Below are positions 20,872 to 31,740 of a stretch of 64,000 nucleotides of DNA, piece after piece. This DNA comes from Siphonodentalium dalli. Lineage: Eukaryota; Mollusca; Scaphopoda; Gadilida; Siphonodentaliidae. The stretch's first letter is position 1. Every line of letters starts with the position of its first letter. A program made the position numbers and the translations under genes. The stretch covers positions 89,086,983-89,150,982 of the forward strand of contig CP136061.1 of the NCBI GenBank assembly GCA_032622095.1, in the 5' to 3' direction. Under the pieces are notes generated by a model. It worked only from the letters and a program-made list of their open reading frames with translations, had not been told where the DNA came from and did no database searches.

Positions 20872-21520
20872 CCCTATCATGATGGGGGCTGCGCTCGTGC
20901 AGTATTAACCCTTTACCCAACAGAAGGGCCCTGTGCCAATGCATTCTCTTATATATGCGAGTCGACCATAGGTCGCCTCGCATATATAAGAGAATGCATT
21001 GGCTTAACTCATTAAAAATTATAAAATTGTTAAAGAATGTAAGAAAAAATGGTAAAAAGTGTTAAAAAAAGATTTTTTTTAGGCCAATGCATTCTCTTAT
21101 ATATGCGAGGCGACCTATGGTCGACTCGCATATATAAGAGAATGCATTGGCACAGGGCATAACTGTAACTATCACAATGTGGTCAAGGAGCCGATTCCAA
21201 TGATATCCATATTTGTATGGTTCTATTGAGACAGACCGAAGATATTTTAGGCTGTTGAAGCTTTATTTGGCCGGTTTTGGCCGGTTTGTTGGGTAAAGGG
21301 TTAAAGACCCTGTGCAGTGTATTCTCTTATAAATGCAAGTCTCTCATTGGGAACCTCGCATATATAAGAGAATGCACTGGTTTACAAGGTCAAGGTAAAT
21401 AATGTTAGGCCAATGTATTCTCTTATATATGCAAGGCTCCCTATGGGAGACTTGCATATATAAGAGAATACATTGGCACAAGGTTTTGCAAACTTTCAGG
21501 AAGCTCCAGTCATGGATGGA
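20872..21520. mobile_element. CCCTTTCATGAC-family MITE (outer element), split by a nested TTAA element
   Basis: The outer ends CCCTATCATGATGGGGGCTG and AGCTCCAGTCATGGATGG are flanked by TTAA (20868-20871 and 21521-21524). After removal of 20909-21300 and one TTAA, the left arm reads GTGCAGTATTAAAGACCC, as in the intact relative at 4318-4333 (GTGCAGCATTAAAGATCC). Confidence 0.82.
20909..21300. mobile_element. piggyBac-like MITE, CCCTTTACCCAAC family (copy 3, nested)
   Basis: Ends CCCTTTACCCAACA and TGTTGGGTAAAGGG, with exact TTAA on both sides (20905-20908 and 21301-21304), inserted into a TTAA of the surrounding MITE. Internally almost identical to the copies at 3834 and 33915. Confidence 0.9.
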
Positions 21521-21917
21521 TTAAGAAATGGTTTCTACAGCAAATTAACATTTCTTTTTAACATCAAAATTTATGAGTTCCAGTAATTTTTAATTTCTGC
21601 ATAAAGTTAAAATTTCAAGTTATTTTCATAAATAATTAAACAAAACATTTAAAATTTTGCTATATAGTCAATGTATTTAGATAAAGTTGAATGTTTCACT
21701 TTGCAATGCTTGAATGTATGCTTATTAAAGCAAAAGTCACATGGATCAACACATTTTCTATGATAAACCTTTTTAAATAATATCTGTATCGAAGAATTAT
21801 TTTCTGTTCATTAGGTGAAACTTAAATTGAGTATATTAGGTGAAACTTAAATTGAGTATATACATGAATTGAAATTTCTTTACAAACGATCATAGAAGTT
21901 ATGTTATATTCACTGAC

Positions 21918-22030
21918 CTGAGCACAATTGGAGTAGATATTATCCATGAGCGTTTCCATGCCCATCCACAGCTGAGCTCGGAACAAGGCTGTGTTACCAG
22001 GTGTCGGTATGTTAGCTTTTCCCGGGGTAC
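21918..22030 (-). CDS. COG5: COG5 visible exon 8
   Basis: Acceptor TTATCTACAG, donor GTCAGT. Reads TPGKANIPTPGNTALFRAQL, then WMGMETLMDNIYSNCAQ, matching COG5 [25 protein letters not shown]. 2 nt + 37 codons. Confidence 0.96.
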
Positions 22031-22162
22031 CTGTAGATAAGCAGATTTAATTAAAGCAACACATCTTGTCATGTATTACGACCTTCTTTGTCAAGGCCAA
22101 CATCATTTATGCCGTTGCCAATGCTGTCCCATTCAAGCTGGATAAAGTGTATCTGACATTTT

Positions 22163-22218
22163 CAGAATGAGGTCCCCAGAGGGTAAATTTATTGATAGAA
22201 TCATCAAAATCATTCTGC
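22163..22218. mobile_element. Short CAAGCCTTG-family fragment
   Basis: CAGAATGAGGTCCCCAGAGG through TCATTCTGC, a minimal palindrome remnant. The TTAA element that follows inserted at its right edge. Confidence 0.5.
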
Positions 22219-22222
22219 TTAA

Positions 22223-23770
22223 CCCTTTGAACCCGTAACACCGATATTTAGGTGCAAACGAACCGTGTCTATATCCCGTAACACCGATATTTCGGTGCAG
22301 CGACGACATGATTCGGTAGCAAATTTATATATAGTATAACGAGCGTCAGACCCACTGATTTATATTTAAATTGTCCCCACATATGTCAGCGGCGCCCATG
22401 GTGCGTATGGAATAGTTGACCGCTAGTATCGGGTAGAAATATATGCGCATGCGCATAGCATATAATCTACAAAAACATACGATATTTTAAGCGAACTGTG
22501 CCGCTATATTTACGGCATATAATTTCGTGTTCCCCGTGTGTGTACAGAACAGACATAATTTAGACACACAATTTCAGTTTAAATTACCCTCGCGTATATT
22601 AACCAGTGTTCTGCTACATATGGGGAAGGGTCTATCGCATATGAAGTTGATTTATTCGCGCATGCGCAGACTAGCGCAATGACAAATAAATGGTTTATAA
22701 CGTACTTATACACGACATACCCACTAATATATATATTTAAATTGGCCTATTGAAGTCATCGCTGGCAAAGGTGTCTATATGGATTGGCTGCCCGCTAGAA
22801 ACGGCTAGGAAAATATGCTATAATTCATTTTTTTAAATGCGTTTAAGTGAAATGTGGCGCTATATATGACATTTTGTTTTCATGTTTCACATGTTTGTAA
22901 AGTAGACACAATCTAGACAGCTTACTTGAACAATGGGGCCACGATATGTTACGGGAAATTACGTTGTTTCTGGTCTCTGTAATATCAGTCTCTGTTGTGC
23001 CACATGCAGCAAAAAGTCTATCGCATATCAAGTTGACTTACTCGCGCATGGTCAGGTATATCTTAATTTCACAATAGGATATTGGTTGCATCGAAACGCA
23101 ATTCGCTGATGTATAATTACAACGTTATAAGCTAGAATTCGTTTTTCCTGCAAATTTCGGGTAGTTGCCTAGTAACCGTTTCTAAGGCGAGATCGGGTGG
23201 CAAAGTCTCCCGATCTTACAATGATCAGTGGTCCGTGCATGCATATATCATGCCTGCACAGTTTCATGTAGGTGTCCCCTTTCAACATAACCAACACCAT
23301 GCGACTAGACACTGTCTAAATTAAGGCAAAACATACCACTGAATGGTTAGTGCAATTATGTCATTCGATCAGTTGTGGTATTTGCTTAGCAACCGTTGCT
23401 ATCCTTAAATGGGATATTTGGTTCACTATTCTGGTCGGGTATATCTCAAATTTCACGCTAGGGTAGTACCTGCATCAAAAAACCCAATCACTGAGGTTGA
23501 ATTACGACGCTATAAGCTATATTTACATTTTCCAGTCAATTCCGGGTAGTTGCCTAGCAACCATTACCAAGGAGTTGCCGCGAGGCAAAGTCTCGCGATC
23601 TTATAATGATCGCTGATCCATGGGGGACAAACCTGTAAAGTTTCAGACCGGTGTCGCAATTTGAACATAATCAACACCATGCTACTAGACACTGTCTAAT
23701 TTAAGCGGACATACCACAGGGAGCCCCGGGTCAGGGTGTCGATCACTGTGGGGCGCCAGGGTTCAAAGGG
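22223..23770. mobile_element. 1.55-kb TTAA-flanked piggyBac-like element, copy A
   Basis: Ends CCCTTTGAACCCGTAACACC and GCGCCAGGGTTCAAAGGG form a 12-bp inverted pair (CCCTTTGAACCC), flanked by TTAA at 22219-22222 and 23771-23774. Internal subrepeats ACCGATATTTxGGTGCA occur twice near the left end. No open frame over about 60 codons, so it is non-autonomous. Copy B (28573-30134) is nearly identical and in the same orientation about 6.3 kb away. Confidence 0.9.
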
Positions 23771-24220
23771 TTAAGACTCATCTTCTGGGAAGCATCTATA
23801 TTGAACAGTAAATTGAACTAGCTGGAGTTCATCCACCAAACATATAAATAAGACCACGCTGCATGGCATTGGTTATACAAAATTGCGATTGGACCCACGC
23901 AATGCATATTAAAGACAAAATGACTAAAATCTATGTTGACATTGTGCAACTAATTAAATTATTCTCAACAGAACACATTTATCCCATGAAGACAATTTAA
24001 GACCCATCAGAAATGCCCCATAATGCATCAAAAAAGATAGCCAAGCTGGGAAAGCTTGCGGGGACAAATACGTCATAAACATGGCGGAATTGAGATAAGC
24101 AATAAACTTATAGGTGAACATCATCGGGGCTTCAATCTGATCCTAGAACTCACATGAGGTTCCCAGAGGAAGTTTCTATAGAAATTTAATAATAAAGAAA
24201 CTTTCCAGAGAAGATGAGGC

Positions 24221-24358
24221 CTAAGGAGAATGAGGTCCCCAGAGGGTGAATTCGGTGATGCTAGCCCAATGTGCAGGATAGTGTCACTAAATTCACCCTA
24301 TGGGGGCCTCATTCTGGGCCTCATTCTGAAAATGTCAGACACACTATCTCCAGAGTTG
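24221..24358. mobile_element. CAAGCCTTG-family MITE, degenerate, abutting a COG5 exon
   Basis: AGAATGAGGTCCCCAGAGGG, GATGCTAGCCC and the complementary arm, ending CAGACACACTATCTCCAGAG. It ends 39 bp from the COG5 exon at 24398. A partly similar tail of family interior (TTTCTATAGAAATTTAATAA) precedes it at 24170-24200. Confidence 0.6.
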
Positions 24359-24397
24359 GTCCCGTTCCACATACAAATTCATAACCTTCTACTTTAC

Positions 24398-24566
24398 CTT
24401 TGCCAACTTGAATTGTCTGCGGGTTAGACAGGAGTGTCATGTCTAGACTCAGTTTGATGTTCTTGTGTAGAGTCTCCTTGCATCCACTAATAACTTTATC
24501 AACGATCTCATTGAGGCAGCCCAAGTTGTGGAATACTTGTAGTGATGTGGCCACTTGTGTCTGATT
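24398..24566 (-). CDS. COG5: COG5 visible exon 7
   Basis: Acceptor CATTTTCAG, donor AAAG|GTAAAG. Reads NQTQVATSLQVFHNLGCLNE, then IVDKVISGCKETLHKNIKLS and LDMTLLSNPQTIQVGK. It matches COG5 NPTQVGTALQVFYNLGTLKxTI with the following ALDIKxLxQ region. 56 codons + 1 nt. Confidence 0.97.
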
Positions 24567-24846
24567 CTGAAAATGAATGTTATGATTAATTGATGGACAT
24601 AGATAGAATGACACAAGCATGTGAATTTTTAACGTTATTGCATGATCTTGTTGTGACGCGATGGTAAAACGAGAACAAGAGGTTCGAGTCTTACCATGTG
24701 GCATGACAAACAAGTGCAATAACATTTACATGTTCAAACAACTGTGTTGTTTTATGTTTATTGCACACTGATAATTGTAGCTTACTGAAATTCAGGCCGA
24801 TATTATTTCATTTAATGGAACAATCGTTTGATTTATGTAGACTATA

Positions 24847-25083
24847 CAGTAATGCCCTAAGTAATCGACTCCTTAAACACAGCAGAATTATGGCTAACTT
24901 TTCAGGATTTAGTCGGAAATATGGCTTGTTGCCATTCATCGGAAAGCTCTCCCAGAGAAAGCTCTGCCATTCATCCCCGAGAGCTTTCCGATGAATGGCA
25001 ACAAGCCATATTTCCGACTAAATCCTGAAAAGTTACCCATAATTCTGCTGTGTTTAAGGAGTCGATTACTTAGGGCATTACTG
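24847..25083. mobile_element. Tc1/mariner-like palindromic MITE (CAGTAATGC family, copy 2)
   Basis: TA-flanked; the ends CAGTAATGCCCTAAGTAATC and GATTACTTAGGGCATTACTG are fully complementary. The centre has an additional CCAGAGAAAGCTCTGCCATTC insertion. Lies between COG5 visible exons 6 and 7. Confidence 0.88.
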
Positions 25084-25270
25084 TACCTTATAATTTAGTT
25101 AAGATATTTTCTGTTAAAGTTGACATTGTCAATGACGTTGTCAATGTAATCGGTTTGTATTGTCCAACGACAACACACATTGTTTTATTGAACTTTTGGA
25201 AATCTTCTGTATTTTGCAAAACTAAACCAATGGGTGCACAATAAATGTTGAAAAAGAAAACAACAATTAA

Positions 25271-25649
25271 AGTGATATGAAACACTCCGGTATGGTGATC
25301 AAATACCGAATGGAGAATAATCTTGTTCAAAGTACCGTAGTATTTTTTACAAATAGTATGTTTAAATTGACAACGCACATCGTCATTCTTATATATTAAT
25401 TAAATGAAGTGACTCTCGATGGCGAATTCGTTTTCGCTAGTTTATCGCCGATAGATGCGTCCCGAATCGAGTAGTAAATATTTACAATTGAGCGTAGTTC
25501 TGACGACGTTTTCTATGGAGTGGTACGGTTGATTTGCTTCAAATTTTCGGAGATGTTAGTAGAATGTTACATTCCTCCAGTTATCATAGCGTCTGAATAC
25601 TAACTTATCAGTTTCACGCACCCGAACAAATACATAATATGTCTTAAAA
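25271..25649. mobile_element. Dispersed repeat, copy 2 (inverted), of the 15909 family
   Basis: Reading in reverse complement gives AGACATATTATG, ACTTATCAGTTTCACGC partners, ACTAACATC and TCAATTGTAAATATTTAC in the same order as 15909-16276, ending with the GTTTCATATCACT end at 25271. TTAA precedes it at 25267. Confidence 0.65.
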
Positions 25650-26060
25650 TGAGGGCATAACATGATTAACAGTCCAACATCCTATTAGCGGCCTAAGATC
25701 ATAATGCCCAAGAAACTCACGTAATTCTTCTAGTGTACATGTACCATTAGCTCTAGTTCAAGTCTGCTCGTATGTAAACGAGCTAATATATTGGGATAGC
25801 GAAATGCTGGTTTACGTATGAGCATACTTGGATTTCATTAGCTCATGATGTTGGGCTTGACAACGGAACAAGAACAAGAAGTGTCATAACCATAAGTCGT
25901 TTGTTGAACTTATTATCTAGACATTTCCCTTCATTTTTCCTGAACACCCCTCTAAATAAATAATAGGCCATTCCAATGTGTACAGTTATAACTGTGTGGG
26001 ATAGTCCATTTAGTATAGAAAGGGTTAAAGGGTTAAACCACATAATTATTGATAGTAAAC

Positions 26061-26191
26061 CTGTGTTTCCATTCCTTGTTCTAGCATTTTCTGGGCCTGT
26101 GTCTCTACTTCCTTCCGAGCTTGTTTGACGAATCGTCTATCCTGCTCAATTACTTCAATTCCTGATAGGTCAACTCCCTCACATACATAGT
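26061..26191 (-). CDS. COG5: COG5 visible exon 6
   Basis: Acceptor ATCATTTCAG, donor GTTTAC. Reads [20 protein letters not shown], then [20 protein letters not shown] and ETQ. [11 protein letters not shown] and the basic helix ending LEQGxETQ are COG5 signatures. 2 nt + 43 codons. Confidence 0.97.
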
Positions 26192-26468
26192 CTGAAATGA
26201 TCAATAAATTATATATTATAAGCTGTCAATCAATGGAACACTGTTCTGTTTATTATATTAAACTATAAACATCTGATTGAACAGAAATCCGAATAATACC
26301 GCCATTATACCCATGCAGATAAATTTTGATAGCCCGTATGAATACATAACGCGCTAGTTAAAGTGACGTAATTCACTTGTGAAATTATCGATTATAAATA
26401 ATCAAGAAATGAAGGTAAATCACACATAGGATTGTAATAAAAGCTGTCAATCCATGGAATACTATATA

Positions 26469-26681
26469 CAGTAATGCTCTAATTAATCGACCTCTTAACC
26501 ACATCAGAATTATGGGTAACTTTTCAGGATTTAGTCGGAAATATGGCTTGTTGCCATTCATCGGAAAGCTCTCCCCGAGAGCTTTCCGATGAATGGCAAC
26601 AAGCCATATTTCCGACTAAATCCTGAAAAGTTACCCATAATTCTGCTGTGGTTAAGAGGTCGATTAATTAGAGCATTACTG
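26469..26681. mobile_element. Tc1/mariner-like palindromic MITE (CAGTAATGC family, copy 3)
   Basis: TA on both sides; ends CAGTAATGCTCTAATTAATC and its complement. Arms of about 100 bp are nearly perfect and fold around CTCTCCCCGAGAG. The open frame starting at 26589 is the arm read through. Confidence 0.9.
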
Positions 26682-26923
26682 TATTTGGTTGTCATACATT
26701 TAGCCATTAAGGCTATTTCTCAATCAAACTCTATGCAGCGCCCTATATGTTATCACTGGGATAGATCACTGCTGGAAGGATGGTACTTCTATTTTTATGT
26801 ATCATCTATTTTTACATATCATCAGAACTATATTTAGTCAACTATTATCTTATTTTGACCACCAAAAGTTTGCAAAATGGTAATTCTTTCGGTATTGATA
26901 AGAACAATGTGAACAGAGCCAGA

Positions 26924-27883
26924 CAGGGACCAGCCGAGAGGGAGATGTGGGCGAAGAAGTCTCCCTATTCTTGCTCACTTCGCCCTAATTTTGCAGGCGG
27001 GCGAAGTTTAAGTCGCCCTGAAATTTCCGAAGTTGACCGACGAAAATCGGCAAAATATTCATCCTAATTTACTGCCAACATTGATTGAACCCAGTTATCC
27101 ATTGACAGGGTCTTGTAACACACCATAATTCTTATTAACATCTGTAATAATCCGATGTGGGAGCATATTCACACCTGAGAGTTGATTGCAGACAGCCGTG
27201 AATACATCGTAAGGTGTCTACAGTGACTTGTGATTTTGAGATTATCACACCTAAAGATTACAACTCATACACCTTGCCATATGTCAGTTTATCACCCCCT
27301 TCAAGTTTGTATAAAGGCCAGACAACTTTGAAATCAAATTCAATGAGGGGTTAAGGGGAGGGAGGGGTTAAGGGGAGGACCATTCGGTCCTTCCGACAAT
27401 CCCGGGGCTGCCACCCCAAACCACCCACTATAATAATCAAATTCAATTGTGTAACATGTTAATTAATATCTGTACCCAGCTCAGGCACTTTTAATGAGTG
27501 AGAATATTCAAGATTTCGTTTCGTTTAGCAATTTTTTCGTATTCATAAGCATATTTTAATTTATTTAGTTTTTTGTATTCATTAGCGGTTGTAAAAATGC
27601 CGTTATTATATAAAATGCTACCATTCTCTCACAATTATATTTGGACATTATACATTGTTATTAGAGTGATGATTTGATCAAAATTATTCCATATTTGAAC
27701 CATTGTTTCATCATTTTAATTTAGATATTACATATCTCCTATTTTTGTTATATAGACGACTACTGCACTGATCGATTTCAATTTTGTAAAGCCGACTTCG
27801 CCCTATCGATTGCCCACTTCGCCTTATTTTTGTGACAGGGAGAAGTCACTTCGCCCTGAAAATCAGGTCTAGGCTGGTCCCTG
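26924..27883. mobile_element. 960-bp non-autonomous hAT-like element with exact 8-bp target duplication
   Basis: The ends CAGGGACCAGCC and GGCTGGTCCCTG are perfect 12-bp inverted repeats. GAGCCAGA flanks both sides exactly (26916-26923 and 27884-27891). Subterminal CTTCGCCCT/AGGGCGAAG words cluster at both ends (about 26950-27020 and 27785-27860). The middle is AT-rich with no transposase. CAG-type ends plus an 8-bp duplication place it in hAT. Confidence 0.88.
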
Positions 27884-28048
27884 GAGCCAGACAGACAATT
27901 TTAATCCTAAAACATAAGAACTTAGAACATGTAATAAATCCTTAAAAATGTCCTTGTGGCAGTGGTATCTCAGTGGAGCGATGGGAGATAACTCTACCTG
28001 TAGTTTGTTTCTCAATAACATAAATTTCTTGATTTCATTGAGGCACAA

Positions 28049-28172
28049 GCAGAATGAGGTCCCCAGAGGGTGAATTTTGGGATACTAGCCTCTTTGTGCG
28101 GTAGCATCAGTAAATACAACCTATGGAGACCTCATTCTGTAAATGTGAGACACACTATTTCTAGACTTGAAC
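28049..28172. mobile_element. CAAGCCTTG-family MITE, degenerate
   Basis: CAGAATGAGGTCCCCAGAGG, GATACTAGCC and a decayed right arm (ACCTATGGAGACCTCATTCTG) ending ACACTATTTCTAGACTTG. It lies 20 bp from the donor side of COG5 exon 5. Confidence 0.6.
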
Positions 28173-28192
28173 CCGTTAGTATGTCTTCTTAC

Positions 28193-28313
28193 CAAGTTCA
28201 TTGAGGCTCTGTGCTGCTTTGGTTATCTCGCGAGCGCCTCCTAGCAGCTGACTGTGTAGACGCTTACTAAGGTACATAACTCTAATTACCCTCCTTAATA
28301 AATCACAGGTTTG
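28193..28313 (-). CDS. COG5: COG5 visible exon 5
   Basis: Acceptor CTATCTTGTAG, donor TTG|GTAAGA. Reads [20 protein letters not shown], then [20 protein letters not shown]. [38 protein letters not shown] is a core COG5 N-terminal-domain motif. 40 codons + 1 nt, completing Asp with the next exon. Confidence 0.97.
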
Positions 28314-28436
28314 CTACAAGATAGAAAGAATAATATTAGGAACACAGTGAACAACAGATTATCACATAAGTTGCAATACATATTCCTATCAGTAATCCAG
28401 TTATTAAAACTGAGTAGTAATATAGAGATACAGACC

Positions 28437-28556
28437 AGGCCTGAGGATATGGTGCCAGACATTTACAGAATGAGGTCCCCAGAGGGTGAATTTAGTGACA
28501 CTACCACACAGTGGGTTGGCATAACTAAATTCACCCTCTGGGGAACTCATTGTGCT
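28437..28556. mobile_element. CAAGCCTTG-family MITE ending beside the second TTAA element
   Basis: GGCCTGAGGATATGG, AGAATGAGGTCCCCAGAGGG and a right arm GGGGAACTCATTGTGC. The 1.56-kb TTAA element follows within 15 bp, as copy A follows a fragment of the same family at 22163. Confidence 0.6.
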
Positions 28557-28572
28557 TTGGAAAGTATCTTAA

Positions 28573-30134
28573 CCCTTTGAACCCGTAACACCGATATTTA
28601 GGTGCAAACGAACCGTGACTATATCCCGTAACACCGATATTTCGGTGCAGCGACGACATGATTCGGTAGCAAATTTATATATAGTATAACGAGCGTCTGA
28701 CCCACTGATTTATATTTAAATTGCCCCAACATATGTCAGCGGCGCCCATGGTGCGTATGGAATGGTTGACCGCTAGTATCGGGTAGAAATATATGCGCAT
28801 GCGCACAGCATATAATCTACAAAAACATACGATATTTTAAGCGAACTGTGCCGCTATATTTACGGCATATAATTTCGTGTTCCCCGTGTGTGTACAGAAC
28901 AGACATAATTTAGACACACAATTTCAGTTTAAATTACCCTCGCGAATATTAACCAGTGTTCTGCTACATATGGGGAAGGGTCTATCGCATATGAAGTTGA
29001 TTTATTCGCGCATGCGCAGACTAGCGCAATGACAAATAAATGGTTTATAACGTACTTATACACGACATACCCACTAATATATATATTTAAATTGGCCTAT
29101 TGAAGTCAGCGCTGGAAAAGGTGTCTATACGGATTGGCTGCCCGCTAGAAACGGCTAGGAAAATATGCGCATGGGCGCAGGCTATAATTCATTATTTTAA
29201 ATGCGTTTCAGTGAAATGTGGCGCTGTATATGACATTTTGTTGCATGTTTCACATGCTAGTACAGTAGACACAATCTAGACAGCTTACTTGAACAATGGG
29301 GCCACGATATGCTACGGGAAATTACGTTGTTTCTGGTCTCTGTAATGTCAGTCTCTGTTGTGCCACATGCAGCAAAAAGTCTATCGCATATCAAGTTGAC
29401 TTACTCGCGCATGGTCAGGCATGTCTTAATTTCACATTAGGATATTGGTTGCATCGAAATGCAATTCGCTGATGTATAATTACAACGTTATAAGCTAGAA
29501 TTCGTTTATCCTGCAAATTTCAGGTAGTTGCCTAGTAACCGTTTCTAAGGCGAGATCGGGTGTCAAAGTATCCCGATCTTACAATGATCAGTGGTCCGTG
29601 CATGTATATATCATGCCTGCACAGTTTCAGGTAGGTGTCCCCTTTCAACATAACCAACACCATGCGACTAGAAACTGTCTAAATTAAGGCAAAACATACC
29701 ACTGAATGGTTAGTGCAATTATGTCATTCGATCAGTTGTGGTATTTGCTTAGCAACCGTTGCTACCCTTAAATGGGATATTTGGTTCACTATTGTGGTCG
29801 GGTATATCTCAAATTTCACGTTAGGGTAGTACCTGCATCAAAAAAACGCAATCACTGAGGTTGAATTACGACGCTATAAGCTATATTTACATTTTCCAGT
29901 CAATTCCGGGTAGTTGCCTAGCAACCGTTACCAAGGAGTTGCCGCGAGGCAAAGTCTCGCGATCTTATAATGATCGCTGATCCATGGGGGACAAACCTGT
30001 AAAGTTTCAGACCGGTGTCGCAATTTGAACATAATCAACACCATGCTACTAGACACTGTCTAATTTAAACGGACATACCACTGGGAGCCCCGGGTCAGGG
30101 TGTCGATCACTGTGGGGCGCCAGGGTTCAAAGGG
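28573..30134. mobile_element. 1.56-kb TTAA-flanked piggyBac-like element, copy B
   Basis: Same ends (CCCTTTGAACCC and GGGTTCAAAGGG) and same orientation as 22223-23770, with TTAA at 28569-28572 and 30135-30138. Differences are scattered single bases and small indels, for example GCGCATGGGCGCAGG near 29168, absent from copy A. No transposase frame. Confidence 0.9.
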
Positions 30135-30330
30135 TTAATTATCAAATTAAAAAGTTTTTTAGTTTCTTTAGAAACTTCTTTACAAAGATTTTTTTTTTTT
30201 TTAGTTTAGTTTTTCTTTATCCACAAATTGGCAGATGATACATTGCATAATCAAGGTGCCAATGGGTGCACATCACAATATTCACCATCTGGGAACTTAA
30301 ATCTGAGTCTAGGTCTCCCATAGCAGATGA

Positions 30331-30456
30331 GGCCATGCAGAATGAGGTCAACAGAGGATGAATTTGGTGATGCTAGCCCACCGTGCAGGGTAGTCACTAA
30401 ATTCACCCTCTGGGGACCTCATTCTGCAAATGTCCAGCACCATATTCTCAGGCCTG
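30331..30456. mobile_element. CAAGCCTTG-family MITE, degenerate
   Basis: GCAGAATGAGGTCAACAGAGG, GATGCTAGCCCACC and AATTCACCCTCTGGGGACC, ending CATATTCTCAGGCCTG. Preceded by family interior at 30200-30330 (TTTATCCACAAATTGGC, GTGCCAATGGGTGCA). 30457-31000 has no further recognisable feature. Confidence 0.6.
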
Positions 30457-31012
30457 ATACAGACTACCATATGATAAAATCACACATGTACCATATTTAA
30501 ATATTCTTTCCGTTTGTAGCACTCTACTTTTTGCTATAGAATCATACTACTAATATATAACATATATCCCTACATTGTGTAAATATAATAAAATTTCCCA
30601 TAATTTAAGCATGCACTTATTACATCTGGTAATGAAACTGTTAGTTCCCAGGAGTTTACTGAAGTGATAATATGTTTCCTAAAGTAATTACACAGTTTAC
30701 AGTCAAACTTATAAATCATGATTTTGTTTGTGGTTAGACAAATGTCTTTAAACTGTGTAATTATATTTGAAAACATAGATTATTCCATATAATTACAGCT
30801 CAGCAGAATATATCAATACAATAGTGCATTTTGAGTTGGATATATCGTTAAAAATTGGCCTCTTTATTGAGACGTTGCTGCGCAGTCGCATGTCGTCATG
30901 ACAAAATTCCTACGCCCAACTTTCACTTCGAAGTGAACAGCCCTAATGTAATTATCCTATTTAAATACATTTTCTCTTTCTAAGTGAATGGCAAAATACC
31001 TTAGAAAATTAA

Positions 31013-31354
31013 AGGGGGACTGTACACTAAATCCGATCATTTATGGTACCATCTCATATATACTCAACAGAATATATGCAACGATTGAATGAATTTGAGC
31101 CATGGATAAGTGCAAAATCACTCATGTGCTCGATGAATGATGTAAATATCATGGTAATTATAATGTAAATGAATTAATGACTCAAATAATAAATTCATTT
31201 ACATTATAATTACCATGTTTTTAACATCATTCAAAGAGCACATGACTGATTTTACACTCATCCACGGCTCAATTTCATTCATTTGTTGCATATATTCTGT
31301 TCAGTATATTGGAGGTGGTACCATAAATGATCAGATTTAGTGTACAGTCCCCCT
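31013..31354. mobile_element. 342-bp TTAA-flanked palindromic MITE (AGGGGGACTG ends)
   Basis: Ends AGGGGGACTGTACACTAAAT and ATTTAGTGTACAGTCCCCCT, flanked by TTAA (31009-31012 and 31355-31358). The two arms pair almost throughout, meeting near TAATGACTCAAATAATAAAT. The terminal sequence differs from the CCCTTT families. It ends 30 bp below the COG5 exon at 31384. Confidence 0.85.
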
Positions 31355-31383
31355 TTAAGTGGGTGTAATTATTTGTGACCCAC

Positions 31384-31453
31384 CTGTAAATGCCTCAGCT
31401 GTGTTGTCCTTGAGTGGATTTTACTGTAGGGCTCTGTAACTTTTGCTCTTATT
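31384..31453 (-). CDS. COG5: COG5 visible exon 4
   Basis: Acceptor TTCTTATTTTTAAG as seen on the minus strand (exon begins A|ATAAGAGCA), donor CAG|GTGGGT. Reads IRAKVTEPYSKIHSRTTQLR plus HLQ, matching COG5 [24 protein letters not shown]. 1 nt + 23 codons. It completes Arg with exon 3. Confidence 0.95.
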
Positions 31454-31551
31454 CTTAAAAATAGAGTACAGAATGCATAAATCAGTTATGGTCTTTTGAA
31501 TGAGGTGACATCGAGCGAAAGTTAAACAATATCAACAACCATATATGGTTA

Positions 31552-31740
31552 GAAGCCTGAGTTTAGGGTGCCTGTCATTTGCAGAATGCATGCCCCAGAG
31601 GGTGAATTTAGTAATGCCACCAGCGGATAGCGCCACAAAATTCACCCTCTTGGAACCTCATTCTGCATGGCCTCATCTGCTATGGGAGACATAGACTCAG
31701 ATTGAAGTTCCCGAATGGTGAATATTGTGATGTACACCCA
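31552..31740. mobile_element. CAAGCCTTG-family MITE with decayed left arm
   Basis: AGCCTGAGTTTAGGGTGCCTGTC, CAGAATGCATGCCCCAGAGG and AATTCACCCTCTTGGAACC, continuing into family interior (GACATAGACTCAGATTGAAG). 31741-32440 is otherwise unremarkable intron, with a few GAATCGAATCGAATC repeats near 32300. Confidence 0.6.
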
